Shown piece by piece: positions 1-8,632 of a DNA stretch of 64,000 bases; position 1 is the stretch's first letter; each line of letters begins with the position of its first letter. Under the pieces are notes generated by a model, which saw nothing but the letters and a program-made list of their open reading frames with translations, had not been told where the DNA came from and did not search any database. This DNA comes from Mucilaginibacter saanensis (GTDB lineage Bacteria > Bacteroidota > Bacteroidia > Sphingobacteriales > Sphingobacteriaceae): NCBI RefSeq assembly GCF_014200575.1, contig NZ_JACHBZ010000020.1:1-64000 (forward strand), in the 5' to 3' direction. The position numbers and the translations under genes are program-made.

Positions 1-267
1 CACGTTCACGCTCCCATGAACATGAATGAACATCATTGAACGCCTCGTAATCACCTGCTTACCTATATTCCCTTACTGACAATACACTGTCACCAATTAC
101 TTCAGCTTTCCTATGATGTGGAACTGAAAAAATAATTAGCCATTGAGCTTTTTTGTATGGATGTGAATTATTCTATCTTTACTTGGAGAATAGCTTTATT
201 TATTAGGAGCCAATTTTCTAATAGACATTAAAATTTTTGCTTTCCTCGTTTCTACTTTAGAAACTAT
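1..267. other. No gene recognised
   Basis: AT-rich sequence at the window edge. I see no reading frame with protein-like content, no hairpin terminator and no clear TAnnTTTG promoter. It may hold the upstream region of the decayed gene that begins at 268. Confidence 0.5.
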
Positions 268-758
268 ATGATACAAAACCAAATCTATATGATTGATGAG
301 AGTCAATTTGATAATTTAAGGAGAAGGCTTTTATTTAGAGGGTTAAGGTGGATGGCTTTAATGATGTTATTTATAGGTGTATTGCAATTTATACAGGCAA
401 AAAAGGGGGAACAATAGTTATTATATTAATAATGGCTTTTTGTGTACTTACTTCAATATTATTGGTTTTTAAAGCAACTAATAAATTAGTAAAGCCTTAC
501 AAAACACTTCAAATAATATTAAATGATAACGGTGTAGAAACTAAAGCCGAAATGATGCCCTATAAAAGCATTAACTGAGAAAATATTATAGTTAAGGCAA
601 AATCAAATGGGACAATTAATTTATACGACAAAAATATTTCGGCTTTTATTAGAAGTATGTATGGCAAGGGCTTGATTGTAATTCTACCCGAAACCTTAAA
701 TAAAGAAACCTTATTAAACGAATTAATGAAGTATCAACGTACGTCTAGTTATATATAA
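268..758 (+). pseudogene. Decayed small membrane protein gene (YcxB-like architecture)
   Basis: Three pieces join into one protein of about 163 residues. An ATG at 268 opens a frame (MIQNQIYMIDESQF...) with a first hydrophobic segment and stops at 415-417. A one-base loss near the A/G run at about 402-411 would join it to the frame running through 578, which carries a second hydrophobic segment (TIVIILIMAFCVLTSILLVF). That frame meets TGA at 576-578 and then continues open to TAA at 756-758, ending in a soluble tail with ILPETLNKETLL. A membrane hairpin followed by a small soluble domain is the YcxB-like layout. The TGA lies where a Trp (TGG) would fit before ENII. The frameshift and stop are seen; the family is an inference. 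Its stop abuts the stop of the convergent gene at 759. Confidence 0.72.
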
Positions 759-1070
759 CTATCCAATTGCCGAAAAAATCTCCGCACTCAATAACCCGCT
801 GCCTCCGCCATAGTGTTGCACTATTTTAATATCCGGCTTATTTACGCTGAAGTATCGGCAAAGTGCATCTTCTGATTCTTCCTCAATACCACCACCCAGC
901 AGTACCAAAGCAAACTCCTGCTTATCAAATGAAGCTATTGCTTCCTGGTCAGTGAGGCAGCCTGTTGCATTCCAGCTGGGGTTGTTATTTACCAGGCGTA
1001 CTACGGTTTGTAGTATTTCCGGGTGGCGTCCTATTACTAATATTTGTGTTTGGCTCATTGTTACATTCAT
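759..1070 (-). CDS. Degenerate receiver-like protein
   Basis: A 103-residue protein (99 if it starts at the ATG at 1056-1058). Its pattern resembles a response-regulator receiver: a first hydrophobic strand ILVIG, a helix, then FALVLLGGG where a receiver would carry its phospho-accepting Asp at the end of strand 3. That Asp is Gly here, and the acidic pair after strand 1 is also missing (GRHPE). If it has the receiver fold it cannot be phosphorylated in the usual way and would act as a binding module. It sits downstream of the pirin gene on the same strand, about 80 bp away. Family membership is inferred from pattern only. Confidence 0.6.
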   Translation of the reverse strand: MNVTMSQTQILVIGRHPEILQTVVRLVNNNPSWNATGCLTDQEAIASFDKQEFALVLLGGGIEEESEDALCRYFSVNKPDIKIVQHYGGGSGLLSAEIFSAIG

Positions 1071-1151
1071 TTGTTATCTTGCCCGGGCCCCTCTTTCCGC
1101 CTGGAGCGAAATAGGGTGGCGAACAAAATCTATCAATCATCATTAAAAATC

Positions 1152-1868
1152 TTAAAAACTCATAGGTACATCAATCAGTAAAAACTCGGCATCGGTAAGC
1201 GCTGTTATTTTAAATTGATCAGTATCCCAAATACCTAATGCATCCCTTGTATTAAGTTTTTCGTCATTTACTTTAACTTCGCCACTCAATACAAATACGT
1301 ATACACCGTTACCCGCTTTCTTGACATTGTAGTCGGTTTCTATTCCTTTATCAAATTTTCCTAAATGGAACCAGGCATCCTGATGTATCCATACACCGGC
1401 ATCATCAGCATTGGGCGATAATACCTGTTGTAATTTGTTATGCCTGTCTGCCAAATTAAGGGTGAGTTGGTCATAACGGGGAGTAACGTTCCGTTTGTTA
1501 GGATATATCCAGATCTGTAAAAACTTAACCTGACTGGCTCTGTCGTTATTATACTCGCTGTGGTAAATACCAGTGCCTGCACTCATGGCTTGTATATCTC
1601 CATTTTTTATAACGGCAACATTATTCATGCTATCCTTATGTTCCAGATCACCCTCCAATGGGATAGATATAATCTCCATATTATCGTGCGGGTGTTTACC
1701 AAAACCCATGCCTGCATCCACGGTATCGTCATTTAATACCCGTAATGCACCAAAATGCATTCTGTCAGGATTGTAATAGCCTGCAAAACTAAATGACTGA
1801 TAGCTGCTCAGCCATCCGTGGTTAGCATGACCGCGGGTTTCGGCCTTATGTAAAATGGTTTGTGCCAT
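1152..1868 (-). CDS. Pirin family protein
   Basis: A 238-residue bicupin of the pirin/YhhW type. The metal site is visible as KHPHDNME (His59, His61) and AGTGIYHSE (His103, Glu105), the 3-His/1-Glu set of pirins with quercetin 2,3-dioxygenase activity. The N-terminal segment FGALRVLNDDTVDAGMGF is typical, and the length matches the short pirin class. No signal peptide is present, so it is cytoplasmic. The physiological substrate of bacterial pirins is generally unknown; redox or electrophile stress is a common setting. A Crp/Fnr-type regulator lies upstream on the same strand, separated by a tandem repeat. Confidence 0.93.
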   Translation of the reverse strand: MAQTILHKAETRGHANHGWLSSYQSFSFAGYYNPDRMHFGALRVLNDDTVDAGMGFGKHPHDNMEIISIPLEGDLEHKDSMNNVAVIKNGDIQAMSAGTGIYHSEYNNDRASQVKFLQIWIYPNKRNVTPRYDQLTLNLADRHNKLQQVLSPNADDAGVWIHQDAWFHLGKFDKGIETDYNVKKAGNGVYVFVLSGEVKVNDEKLNTRDALGIWDTDQFKITALTDAEFLLIDVPMSF

Positions 1869-1920
1869 AATGTTTACCTTTTAAATTATATAACAAATTT
1901 AGGGTAACAAGAATGGCCTG

Positions 1921-2091
1921 CACTTGATGTACATTAAGAAATGAAAGCCTCCTCACCTAAATCCTCTCCAAAGGAGAGGACTTGGGAAAATATATCTATT
2001 TAAGATAGCACTTAATGTAGATTGAGAAATGATGCCCCACCTAAATCCTTGCCAGAGGAGAGAACTTGGAAAATATATCTATTTAAGATAG
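1921..2091. repeat. Two tandem imperfect intergenic repeat units
   Basis: Unit 1 (1921-2008) and unit 2 (2009-2091) both run from CACTTgATGTA or CACTTaATGTA through CACCTAAATCC to a shared end, AATATATCTATTTAAGATAG. Unit 1 has a perfect hairpin TCCTCTCC-AAA-GGAGAGGA, which is partly decayed in unit 2. A fragment of a third unit (CACCTAACTCC) follows at 2092. Palindromic elements of this kind are dispersed in Bacteroidota intergenic DNA. It separates the pirin and Crp/Fnr genes. Confidence 0.8.
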
Positions 2092-2127
2092 CACCTAACT
2101 CCTACCTCTTGAAGAAAGGGACAAGCT

Positions 2128-2718
2128 TTACTTTTTTCTTACCATTACGCTTCTCATCCGGCTAAAAAATTCCGGAGTTACGCCAATGTATGATGCTATT
2201 TGTTTTTGCGGCAGGTGGTCAATCAGGGTAGGGTAGCGCTTGCAGAAGTTGTGATAGCGTTCTTCAGCGGTCAAACTCAGACCATCAATTAAGCGTTGCT
2301 GACTTGCCACCAGCGAGTTTTCGGTTAGTATCCTGAAAAAGTGCTCAAATTTTGGAATCAGCAGATATAGGTTTTCCTGATTAGCTTTTGACAATAGCAA
2401 GAGTTCCGTGTCTTCTAAAGCTTCAATATTTAAAATGCCAGGTCTTTGCGATAAGAGGCTGTACATATCAGCTATCCACCAATCGGGTGGAGCAAAGCTA
2501 AGTACATGTTCAATGCCACCTTTATCTACCGTATACCCCCTTAAACAGCCCGTAATAACAAATGCAGAGTATTTGCATATGTCGCCATCGGTAAGCAAAA
2601 ACTGCTTGCGTTTTATTTGTTTTAACTGCAGATAGTTGCTGAAAATTTCCTGCTCCTCTTTAGTTAAATGAATATGCTTGGCAAGGTTATCAAGTATAAG
2701 TGTAAAAGACATATGCAA
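2128..2718 (-). CDS. Crp/Fnr family transcriptional regulator
   Basis: A 196-residue protein with an N-terminal cyclic-nucleotide-binding-type beta-roll (about residues 20-115, including FLLTDGDICKYSAFVITGCLR) and a C-terminal helix-turn-helix (about 145-190, LPQKQIASYIGVTPEFFSRM). This is the usual layout of Bacteroidota Crp-like regulators that sit beside stress or redox genes. The canonical cAMP-binding RxS motif is absent, so the ligand is unknown. The start may be the ATG two codons in (MSFTLIL). It lies upstream of the pirin gene in the same orientation and may control it. Confidence 0.9.
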   Translation of the reverse strand: MHMSFTLILDNLAKHIHLTKEEQEIFSNYLQLKQIKRKQFLLTDGDICKYSAFVITGCLRGYTVDKGGIEHVLSFAPPDWWIADMYSLLSQRPGILNIEALEDTELLLLSKANQENLYLLIPKFEHFFRILTENSLVASQQRLIDGLSLTAEERYHNFCKRYPTLIDHLPQKQIASYIGVTPEFFSRMRSVMVRKK

Positions 2719-3022
2719 AAATGAATTTTATTTGATTTATAAAGGCAGAATATCTTTAATTATTCTATCAAATTGGGCATCTCCTTTTTAATAAAATGTA
2801 AATTAGCTTAGTAAACCAATATAACACCCGCTATTTGTATGTCAGTTCTATATGCCAAAATAAAGGTAATGTTATGCTGATAAAGCGGGATAGATAAATT
2901 GAAAATTATTAATATGATTGTGAAATACCTTAAGCCTGAGGCCGAATGGTAATTTGCAATCAATGTAAACCGGGTATGCATTTCCAATTAATGCATTACT
3001 GCAATTATTAATAGATAACCTT

Positions 3023-4198
3023 ATGGTGAAGAATTATACTTTAATAATCTGGATGTTTGTTCTTGCTACATCATCGGCTGCATTTGCACAACAAAAATTT
3101 AATGGCTTAGATGTTAACCTGGGTAATCTCTATCGCCTGTCTGACGCTAAAACCCGGTCTATAAGTCCGGAGAATTTTAACGGTGAAAAAGGAAAAGGAG
3201 GTATGGCCACCACAGGTACCGGCGCCAATGCCGCGCGTGATCTGGGGCAAAGCTGGAAAGTAAGCCCAAGTGTGGTAATAAAAAAAGGTACTACATATAC
3301 CGTTGCCGAAATTGATGGCCCGGGAGCGGTTCAGCATATCTGGATGACACCAACCGGCAACTGGCGTTATTCTATATTACGATTTTATTGGGACAACGAA
3401 ACAACACCATCTGTTGAAGTACCGGTTGGTGATTTTTTTTGTATGGGTTGGGGTAAATATTCGCCTCTGCAATCACTGGCTGTTGCTGTTAATCCGGGCA
3501 GTGCCTTTAATTGTTACTGGCCTATGCCTTTTCGTAAAAAATGCCGTATCACCATGGAAAATATTGACGACCGCGACATGGTGCTTTATTACCAGGTTGA
3601 TTATACCCTTACACAAGTGCCTGATGATGCTGCTTATTTTCATGCACAGTTCAGGCGGGTGAATCCGCTGCCTTATAAAAAAGATTTTGTTTTAGTAGAT
3701 AGTATTCAAGGCAAGGGGCAGTATGTTGGTACGTACCTGGCGTATGGTTCCAACAAAAACGGCTGGTGGGGCGAAGGGGAGATTAAGTTTTTTATGGATG
3801 GCGATACTAAGTTCCCTACTATTAATGGCACCGGTACCGAGGATTATTTTTGCGGATCGTATGACTTTGATACCCACCATAAGGATGCTGCTGGTAAAGA
3901 AGAAGACAAAACTGAATACACCGAATTTTGCAGCCCGTATAGCGGTTTACCCCAGGTGATCCGCGGCGACGGACATTATAACGTAGCGCAGCGTTTTGGT
4001 TTATACCGCTGGCATATTGCCGATCCTATCCGTTTTGAGAAAAGCCTGAAGGTTACCATACAAGCCCTTGGCTGGCGGCATGATGGCCGGTATATGCCTT
4101 TGCAGGATGATATTGCTTCTACAGTGTTCTGGTATCAGAGCGGCCCGCATGGCCCTTTCCCTAAACTCCCCTCACGTGACGAATTGGAAGTTAATTAA
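3023..4198 (+). CDS. GH172 (DUF2961) glycoside hydrolase, secreted
   Basis: A 391-residue protein with a signal peptide (about 1-22, ending AAFAQQ). The body is one DUF2961 domain, now glycoside hydrolase family GH172. Visible features are GPGAVQHIWMTPTGNWRYSI, GDFFCMGWGKY, the highly conserved NGTGTEDYFCGSYDF and the end segment FEKSLKVTIQALGWRHDGRY. Characterised GH172 enzymes act on D-fructofuranosides and D-arabinofuranosides and work as oligomers. It is the first gene of a five-gene run with spacings of 21, 6, 46 and 30 bp. In this context a D-arabinofuranosidase role, releasing D-arabinose in the periplasm, is attractive but is an inference. Confidence 0.9.
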   Translation: MVKNYTLIIWMFVLATSSAAFAQQKFNGLDVNLGNLYRLSDAKTRSISPENFNGEKGKGGMATTGTGANAARDLGQSWKVSPSVVIKKGTTYTVAEIDGPGAVQHIWMTPTGNWRYSILRFYWDNETTPSVEVPVGDFFCMGWGKYSPLQSLAVAVNPGSAFNCYWPMPFRKKCRITMENIDDRDMVLYYQVDYTLTQVPDDAAYFHAQFRRVNPLPYKKDFVLVDSIQGKGQYVGTYLAYGSNKNGWWGEGEIKFFMDGDTKFPTINGTGTEDYFCGSYDFDTHHKDAAGKEEDKTEYTEFCSPYSGLPQVIRGDGHYNVAQRFGLYRWHIADPIRFEKSLKVTIQALGWRHDGRYMPLQDDIASTVFWYQSGPHGPFPKLPSRDELEVN

Positions 4199-4219
4199 TG
4201 TTGAATATAAAACTACCCG

Positions 4220-5077
4220 ATGAAATTATATAAAATAGCTAAAGGCATTCTTCTGGAGCATCATGATGCAGCATATATTATTGATGATGAATGGGACAGC
4301 CTGATTAATCGTGATGATCTGGCTTCATACCTGCAACTCATATCTGCTGATACTACTGCTATAAGTGCCGAGGTAAAAAAAGAACATTTAAACGGACAAA
4401 TATTGCCTCCGGTTGGTAGCCAGGAAGTTTGGGCAGCGGGCGTTACCTATTTAAAAAGCCGTGATGCGCGGATGGAAGAATCGGAAACATCGGGCGGAGC
4501 AAGTTTATATGACAAAGTGTATGATGCCCCGCGCCCCGAACTGTTTTTTAAGGCTACGGCTCAACGTGTATCAGGACATGGCGCGGAGGTTTATATCCGC
4601 AAAGATTCGGAATGGAACGTACCCGAGCCTGAACTTACCCTTTTCATCAATTCAAAAGGGATCATACAAGGTTACACCATAGGTAATGATATGAGCTCGC
4701 GCAGCATCGAAGGCGAGAATGCGCTATATCTGCCGCAGGCAAAAATATATGAAAAAAGTGCTGCAATTGGCCCTTGTTTGCTGGTAACAGCTGAACCTAT
4801 ATCAGCAGACGCGGTAATAAAAATGGTCATTAAGCGGAATAACGAGATTGCTTATGAGGATGCCACAACGATATCACGCATGAAACGCTCCTTAAACGAG
4901 TTGGTGGGATATTTATACAGCGAGTGTGATTTTCCAGCTGGTGCCTTTTTAATGACGGGTACCTGCCTGGTGCCGCCACCTACTTTTACTTTGCAGCAGG
5001 GCGACGTGGTAGAGATTACCATTGACGGGATAGGCACGCTGGTAAACACCATCGGGCTTAACCCCAAACATAAATAA
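4220..5077 (+). CDS. FAH-family hydrolase/dehydratase, probable 2-keto-3-deoxy-sugar-acid enzyme
   Basis: A 285-residue fumarylacetoacetate-hydrolase-fold protein. The divalent-metal site is visible as VPEPELTLF (Glu136, Glu138) and GYTIGNDMSSR (Asp157). Other family hallmarks are the PPVGSQEVWAAGVTY start of the catalytic domain and MTGTCLVPP near the end. The about 90-residue N-terminal lobe and the YLPQAKIYEKSAAIGPC stretch resemble 2-dehydro-3-deoxy-D-arabinonate (or fuconate) dehydratases and hydrolases rather than tyrosine-pathway FAH. It would act on the 2-keto-3-deoxy acid formed after sugar oxidation. The SDR and symporter downstream support this. Confidence 0.85.
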   Translation: MKLYKIAKGILLEHHDAAYIIDDEWDSLINRDDLASYLQLISADTTAISAEVKKEHLNGQILPPVGSQEVWAAGVTYLKSRDARMEESETSGGASLYDKVYDAPRPELFFKATAQRVSGHGAEVYIRKDSEWNVPEPELTLFINSKGIIQGYTIGNDMSSRSIEGENALYLPQAKIYEKSAAIGPCLLVTAEPISADAVIKMVIKRNNEIAYEDATTISRMKRSLNELVGYLYSECDFPAGAFLMTGTCLVPPPTFTLQQGDVVEITIDGIGTLVNTIGLNPKHK

Positions 5078-5083
5078 TAGGGT

Positions 5084-6295
5084 ATGAAAGCTATTCAAGT
5101 TTCATTTATTGCTTTGTTGATGACTGGTTTAAATGCATGTAATACCAAAACGGATATAACCGCCGAAGGAACTTTTAGGTATGATCTGGAATTTTTGAAG
5201 GCAAGGGACAGCGTTATTGTTTTAAAGAGCAACGATGGTAATGGCCAGGTTATAGTTTCGCCAAAATACCAGGCTAAGGTATTTACATCAACAGCCGAGG
5301 GCTTAAGCGGTAAAAGCTTTGGCTGGATAAATTATAAAACGTTTTTAGCTAAACAACCTGATGCTCACATGAACGCCTATGGCGGCGAAGACCGTTTATG
5401 GCTTGGCCCGGAGGGTGGCAGGTTCTCCCTGTTCTTTAAGCCCGGTACCAAAATGGAATTTGATAACTGGCATACCCCGCCGGCAATTGATAACCAGAGC
5501 TGGGGTTTGGTTTCGACAACCGATAAAAAGGTGAGTCTTGTTAACAATACCCAAATGCAGAATTACGCGGGGACGGAATTAACCATAAAGCTGCAGCGCG
5601 ATATTGAGATACTGGAGCCCGAAGTTATCAAACAGTTGCTGAATATTGAATTAGGCACTACCATAAAGTCAGTAGGGTTTAGCACCACTAACACAATTAT
5701 CAACAGTGGCAACAACGCATGGGATAAAATTGGTGGTGCACCTTGTTTATGGAATTTGGATATGTTTACGCCATCGCCCAAAACGGTCATTGTGGTGCCT
5801 TATCAGGAAGGTGTTGCGGGTAAAATAGCTACTACTGATTACTTTGGCGAGATAGCTAAAGACCGTATTGCCTATAAAAATGGCGCACTGTTGTTTAAGG
5901 CCGATGGCAAATCGCGCGGTAAGCTGGGCATACCGCCAAACAGGGCTAAAAATATTACAGGAAGCTATGATGATGTCAGCCAGGTATTAACCATTACCCT
6001 TTTTGATTTGGATAGTAAAGCCGATTATTTAAACCAGGAATGGAAACCCGATACCGAACCGTTTACCGGGGATGCCGTGAACGCATATAATGACGGACCT
6101 TTGGCTAATGGTACCCAGATGGGGCCATTTTATGAAATTGAAAGCGTATCTCCGGCTGCTTTTTTAAAGCCCGGCGAGCAGCTGTCACATAAACACAGTG
6201 TGTTTCATTTTACCGGCGAAAAGCCCGAACTGAACAAGATTGCTCTTAAAACGCTGGGCATTTCTCTTAATGATATTACCACCACATTTAAATAA
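5084..6295 (+). CDS. DUF6786-like lipoprotein (mutarotase-like fold?)
   Basis: A 403-residue lipoprotein. The signal ends with the lipobox LNAC (Cys19), so it should be anchored in the outer or inner membrane. The segment NAYGGEDRLWLGPEGGRFSLFFKPG is characteristic, and the beta-rich body suggests a galactose-mutarotase-type sandwich. I recognise it as the DUF6786 type by look; no activity is established that I know of. It starts 6 bp after the FAH gene and precedes a sugar symporter, so anomer conversion or sugar capture in the periplasm would fit. That role is inferred. Confidence 0.7.
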   Translation: MKAIQVSFIALLMTGLNACNTKTDITAEGTFRYDLEFLKARDSVIVLKSNDGNGQVIVSPKYQAKVFTSTAEGLSGKSFGWINYKTFLAKQPDAHMNAYGGEDRLWLGPEGGRFSLFFKPGTKMEFDNWHTPPAIDNQSWGLVSTTDKKVSLVNNTQMQNYAGTELTIKLQRDIEILEPEVIKQLLNIELGTTIKSVGFSTTNTIINSGNNAWDKIGGAPCLWNLDMFTPSPKTVIVVPYQEGVAGKIATTDYFGEIAKDRIAYKNGALLFKADGKSRGKLGIPPNRAKNITGSYDDVSQVLTITLFDLDSKADYLNQEWKPDTEPFTGDAVNAYNDGPLANGTQMGPFYEIESVSPAAFLKPGEQLSHKHSVFHFTGEKPELNKIALKTLGISLNDITTTFK

Positions 6296-6341
6296 ACTAT
6301 TTTAAACCCTAATTATAAACCAATTACCAATAGACCTAACA

Positions 6342-7619
6342 ATGGCCAAAAATAAAGACCTGTTTGCAGTAGCCCTCATCACCTCGCTGTTTTTTATCTG
6401 GGGGTTCGCGTTAAACCTTAATCCCATCCTGATACCGCACCTGAAAAAAGCTTGCCAGTTAAGCGATCTGCAATCATCGCTGGTTGATTCTGCTTCGTAT
6501 TTTGCTTACTTCTTATTACCTATACCTGCCGCCCAGTTCATGAAACGTTATGGCTATAAAGGCGGTATCTTATTAGGGCTGATACTGTTTTCGGTAGGCG
6601 CATTTTTGTTTTATCCGGCATCAATAGTCAGGAATTATGCGTTTTTCCTGGGTGCGCTGTTCATCATATTTTCCGGAGCTGCTTTTCTGGAAACTGCTGC
6701 TAATCCATATATCACCGTTATTGGTGATCCCGCTGGTGCTACACAACGTATCAACTTTGCACAATCGTTTAATGGGCTGGCAGCAGTATTGGCGCCATTT
6801 GTTGGCGGACTGGTTATTTTATCAGGAAAAACATTAACAGCTGCACAGGAAGCTGCCATGTCGCCAGGACAGTTAAATGATTACCTGAATAAGGAAGCCT
6901 CATCGGTACAAATGCCTTTTATTATTATAGGGGTAGGCGTATTGATAGTAGCGCTGTTATTATTCAGAACCCATTTACCGCAGATAGTTGAAGAAGGCGA
7001 AGGCATGGAGCACCATGAAAGCCTGTCGCTTTTTCAAAGATTGAGTTCGCTGTTTAAAGAGAAAAATCTGAGGTCGGGGGTAATTGCCCAGTTTTTTTAT
7101 GTGGGTGCACAAGCCTGTGTAGGTAGCTTTTTTATCCGTTTTTCTGAGCGTGTTGCCGGGATGGATGAAAAATTAGCGGCTTATTATTTAACGGCTGCCA
7201 TGTTTGCATTTTTGGCCGGCAGAGCGGTAGGAACATTTTTAATGACCTTTATTAACCCGGTAAAATTGCTGGCCATTTATGGTATTACCAATGTAGTATT
7301 AATTGTGCTATCCATTTTTTTACATGGAAAGTTCCCGGTATTTGCTTTAATTGGCGTTGAGTTTTTCATGTCGATCATGTTTCCAACCATATTTTCGTTA
7401 AGTATCCGTGGGCTTGGAGGTAAAACTAAGGAGGGTTCGTCGTTGGTAATTATGGCTATTGTTGGTGGTGCAGTTTTCCCACCAATTATGGGCCGCGTTT
7501 CTGATTTAACCAACATACAGGTTGCTTACCTGGTGCCGGCCGCATGTTTCCTCTTTGTGTTTTATTTTGCGGTAAAAAATCTGAATGTAAAAGAAGTGAA
7601 ACTGGGTGTTTCGCATTAA
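6342..7619 (+). CDS. FucP-like MFS sugar:H+ symporter
   Basis: A 425-residue major-facilitator protein with about 12 hydrophobic segments. The N-terminus (FFIWGFALNLNPILIPHLK) and AAFLETAANPYITVIGDP are hallmarks of the L-fucose:proton symporter family. Asp49 and Glu117 occupy the places of the two acidic transport residues of E. coli FucP (Asp46, Glu135). E. coli FucP also carries D-arabinose and L-galactose, which share stereochemistry with L-fucose. It sits in the inner membrane and supplies substrate for the SDR and FAH enzymes encoded beside it. Confidence 0.9.
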   Translation: MAKNKDLFAVALITSLFFIWGFALNLNPILIPHLKKACQLSDLQSSLVDSASYFAYFLLPIPAAQFMKRYGYKGGILLGLILFSVGAFLFYPASIVRNYAFFLGALFIIFSGAAFLETAANPYITVIGDPAGATQRINFAQSFNGLAAVLAPFVGGLVILSGKTLTAAQEAAMSPGQLNDYLNKEASSVQMPFIIIGVGVLIVALLLFRTHLPQIVEEGEGMEHHESLSLFQRLSSLFKEKNLRSGVIAQFFYVGAQACVGSFFIRFSERVAGMDEKLAAYYLTAAMFAFLAGRAVGTFLMTFINPVKLLAIYGITNVVLIVLSIFLHGKFPVFALIGVEFFMSIMFPTIFSLSIRGLGGKTKEGSSLVIMAIVGGAVFPPIMGRVSDLTNIQVAYLVPAACFLFVFYFAVKNLNVKEVKLGVSH

Positions 7620-7649
7620 TAAGTATTGAATAATTATAACATATATAAG

Positions 7650-8438
7650 ATGAATTTAGAACTTACAGATAAAGTAATTATAGTAACAGGCGGTGCCAAA
7701 GGCATTGGCGAGGGGATTGTAAAGGTGCTGGCTGCCGAAGGTGCTATACCGGTTATTGTAGGACGGGTTGAGGCTGATAATCTTAAGGTAGTACACGAGG
7801 TAGAGGCAGCCGGTGGCAGAGCTTTCCAGGTAGAAGCTGAGCTTACAGACCCGGCGGCTTGTGAAAGGGCTGTTAAAGCCGCTGTTACCAAATACGGACG
7901 CATTGATGGCCTGGTAAATAATGCTGGTGTGAATGATGGTGTAGGACTGGAAAGCGGCGACTATGAAGGCTTTATGGCATCATTACATAAAAACGTAGTG
8001 CATTATTACCTGATGGCTCACCATGCATTGGCTGAGTTAAAAAAATCAAAAGGTGCCATATTAAATATAACCTCAAAAACGGCGGATACCGGGCAGGGGC
8101 ACACCTCTGGCTATGCCGCATCAAACGGAGGCCGTAATGCTTTAACTCGTGAGTGGGCAGTGGAGTTATTGAAATACGGTGTGCGCGTAAATGCAGTAGT
8201 AGTAGCCGAGTGCTGGACACCGCTTTATGCCAACTGGATAAAAACATTGCCAGATCCGGAAGCAAAACTGCGCGAAATTGAATCAAAGATACCGTTGGAG
8301 AACCGCATGACCACCGCCGAGGAGATTGCTAATTCAGTTGCATTTTTATTGTCGCCAAGGTCAAGCCACACCACTGGTCAGTTAATTTATGTTGATGGCG
8401 GTTATGTGCACCTGGATAGGGCGCTGGCAAACGCCTGA
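7650..8438 (+). CDS. SDR, probable L-fucose/D-arabinose 1-dehydrogenase, catalytic Lys replaced
   Basis: A 262-residue short-chain dehydrogenase from the ATG at 7650; an upstream in-frame TTG at 7626 would add eight poorly folded residues, so I reject it. The Rossmann motif TGGAKGIGEG (13-22), NNAG (90-93), Ser142 and Tyr155 are present. The YxxxK motif reads YAASN: the catalytic Lys is Asn159 (codon AAC). The end ECWTPLYANWIKTL resembles L-fucose dehydrogenases of the SDR family. Expected job: oxidation of the imported sugar at C1 to the lactone. The Asn may be a subgroup trait or a loss of function. Last gene of the operon, followed by a terminator. Confidence 0.85.
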   Translation: MNLELTDKVIIVTGGAKGIGEGIVKVLAAEGAIPVIVGRVEADNLKVVHEVEAAGGRAFQVEAELTDPAACERAVKAAVTKYGRIDGLVNNAGVNDGVGLESGDYEGFMASLHKNVVHYYLMAHHALAELKKSKGAILNITSKTADTGQGHTSGYAASNGGRNALTREWAVELLKYGVRVNAVVVAECWTPLYANWIKTLPDPEAKLREIESKIPLENRMTTAEEIANSVAFLLSPRSSHTTGQLIYVDGGYVHLDRALANA

Positions 8439-8492
8439 TCATATAAAGTATTAAAACAGACCGGATTTGAACTTGAATCCGATTATCATTGA

Positions 8493-8525
8493 AAAGCCAT
8501 ACGCGGATGATCTGCGCATGGCTTT
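8493..8525 (+). terminator. Terminator-like hairpin after the sugar operon
   Basis: Stem AAAGCCATACGC (8493-8504) pairs with GCGCATGGCTTT (8514-8525) with one mismatch, followed by CTATTTTT. It lies 54 bp after the SDR stop. Confidence 0.7.
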
Positions 8526-8597
8526 CTATTTTTGGCCATAAGCCAAAAACTGATTGATATAATGTTTAGGTTGGTTGAAATGGGAATTGATCAAATA

Positions 8598-8618
8598 CCC
8601 CGGCTACAGGAGCCGGGG
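8598..8618 (-). terminator. GC-rich hairpin after the GLPGLI gene
   Basis: Perfect stem CCCCGGCT (8598-8605) and AGCCGGGG (8611-8618) with a 5-nt loop. It lies 15 bp beyond the stop of the minus-strand gene at 8633. There is no long T-run, so a terminator role is only likely. Confidence 0.5.
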
Positions 8619-8632
8619 CAATGAACACATGG

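Noticed and set aside
576..578. TGA recoded as an amino acid
   Set aside because: A frameshift upstream in the same gene makes simple decay the better explanation, and no recoding element is visible.
759..1070. A functional response regulator
   Set aside because: The phospho-accepting Asp and the acidic pair are missing, so only receiver-like resemblance is claimed.
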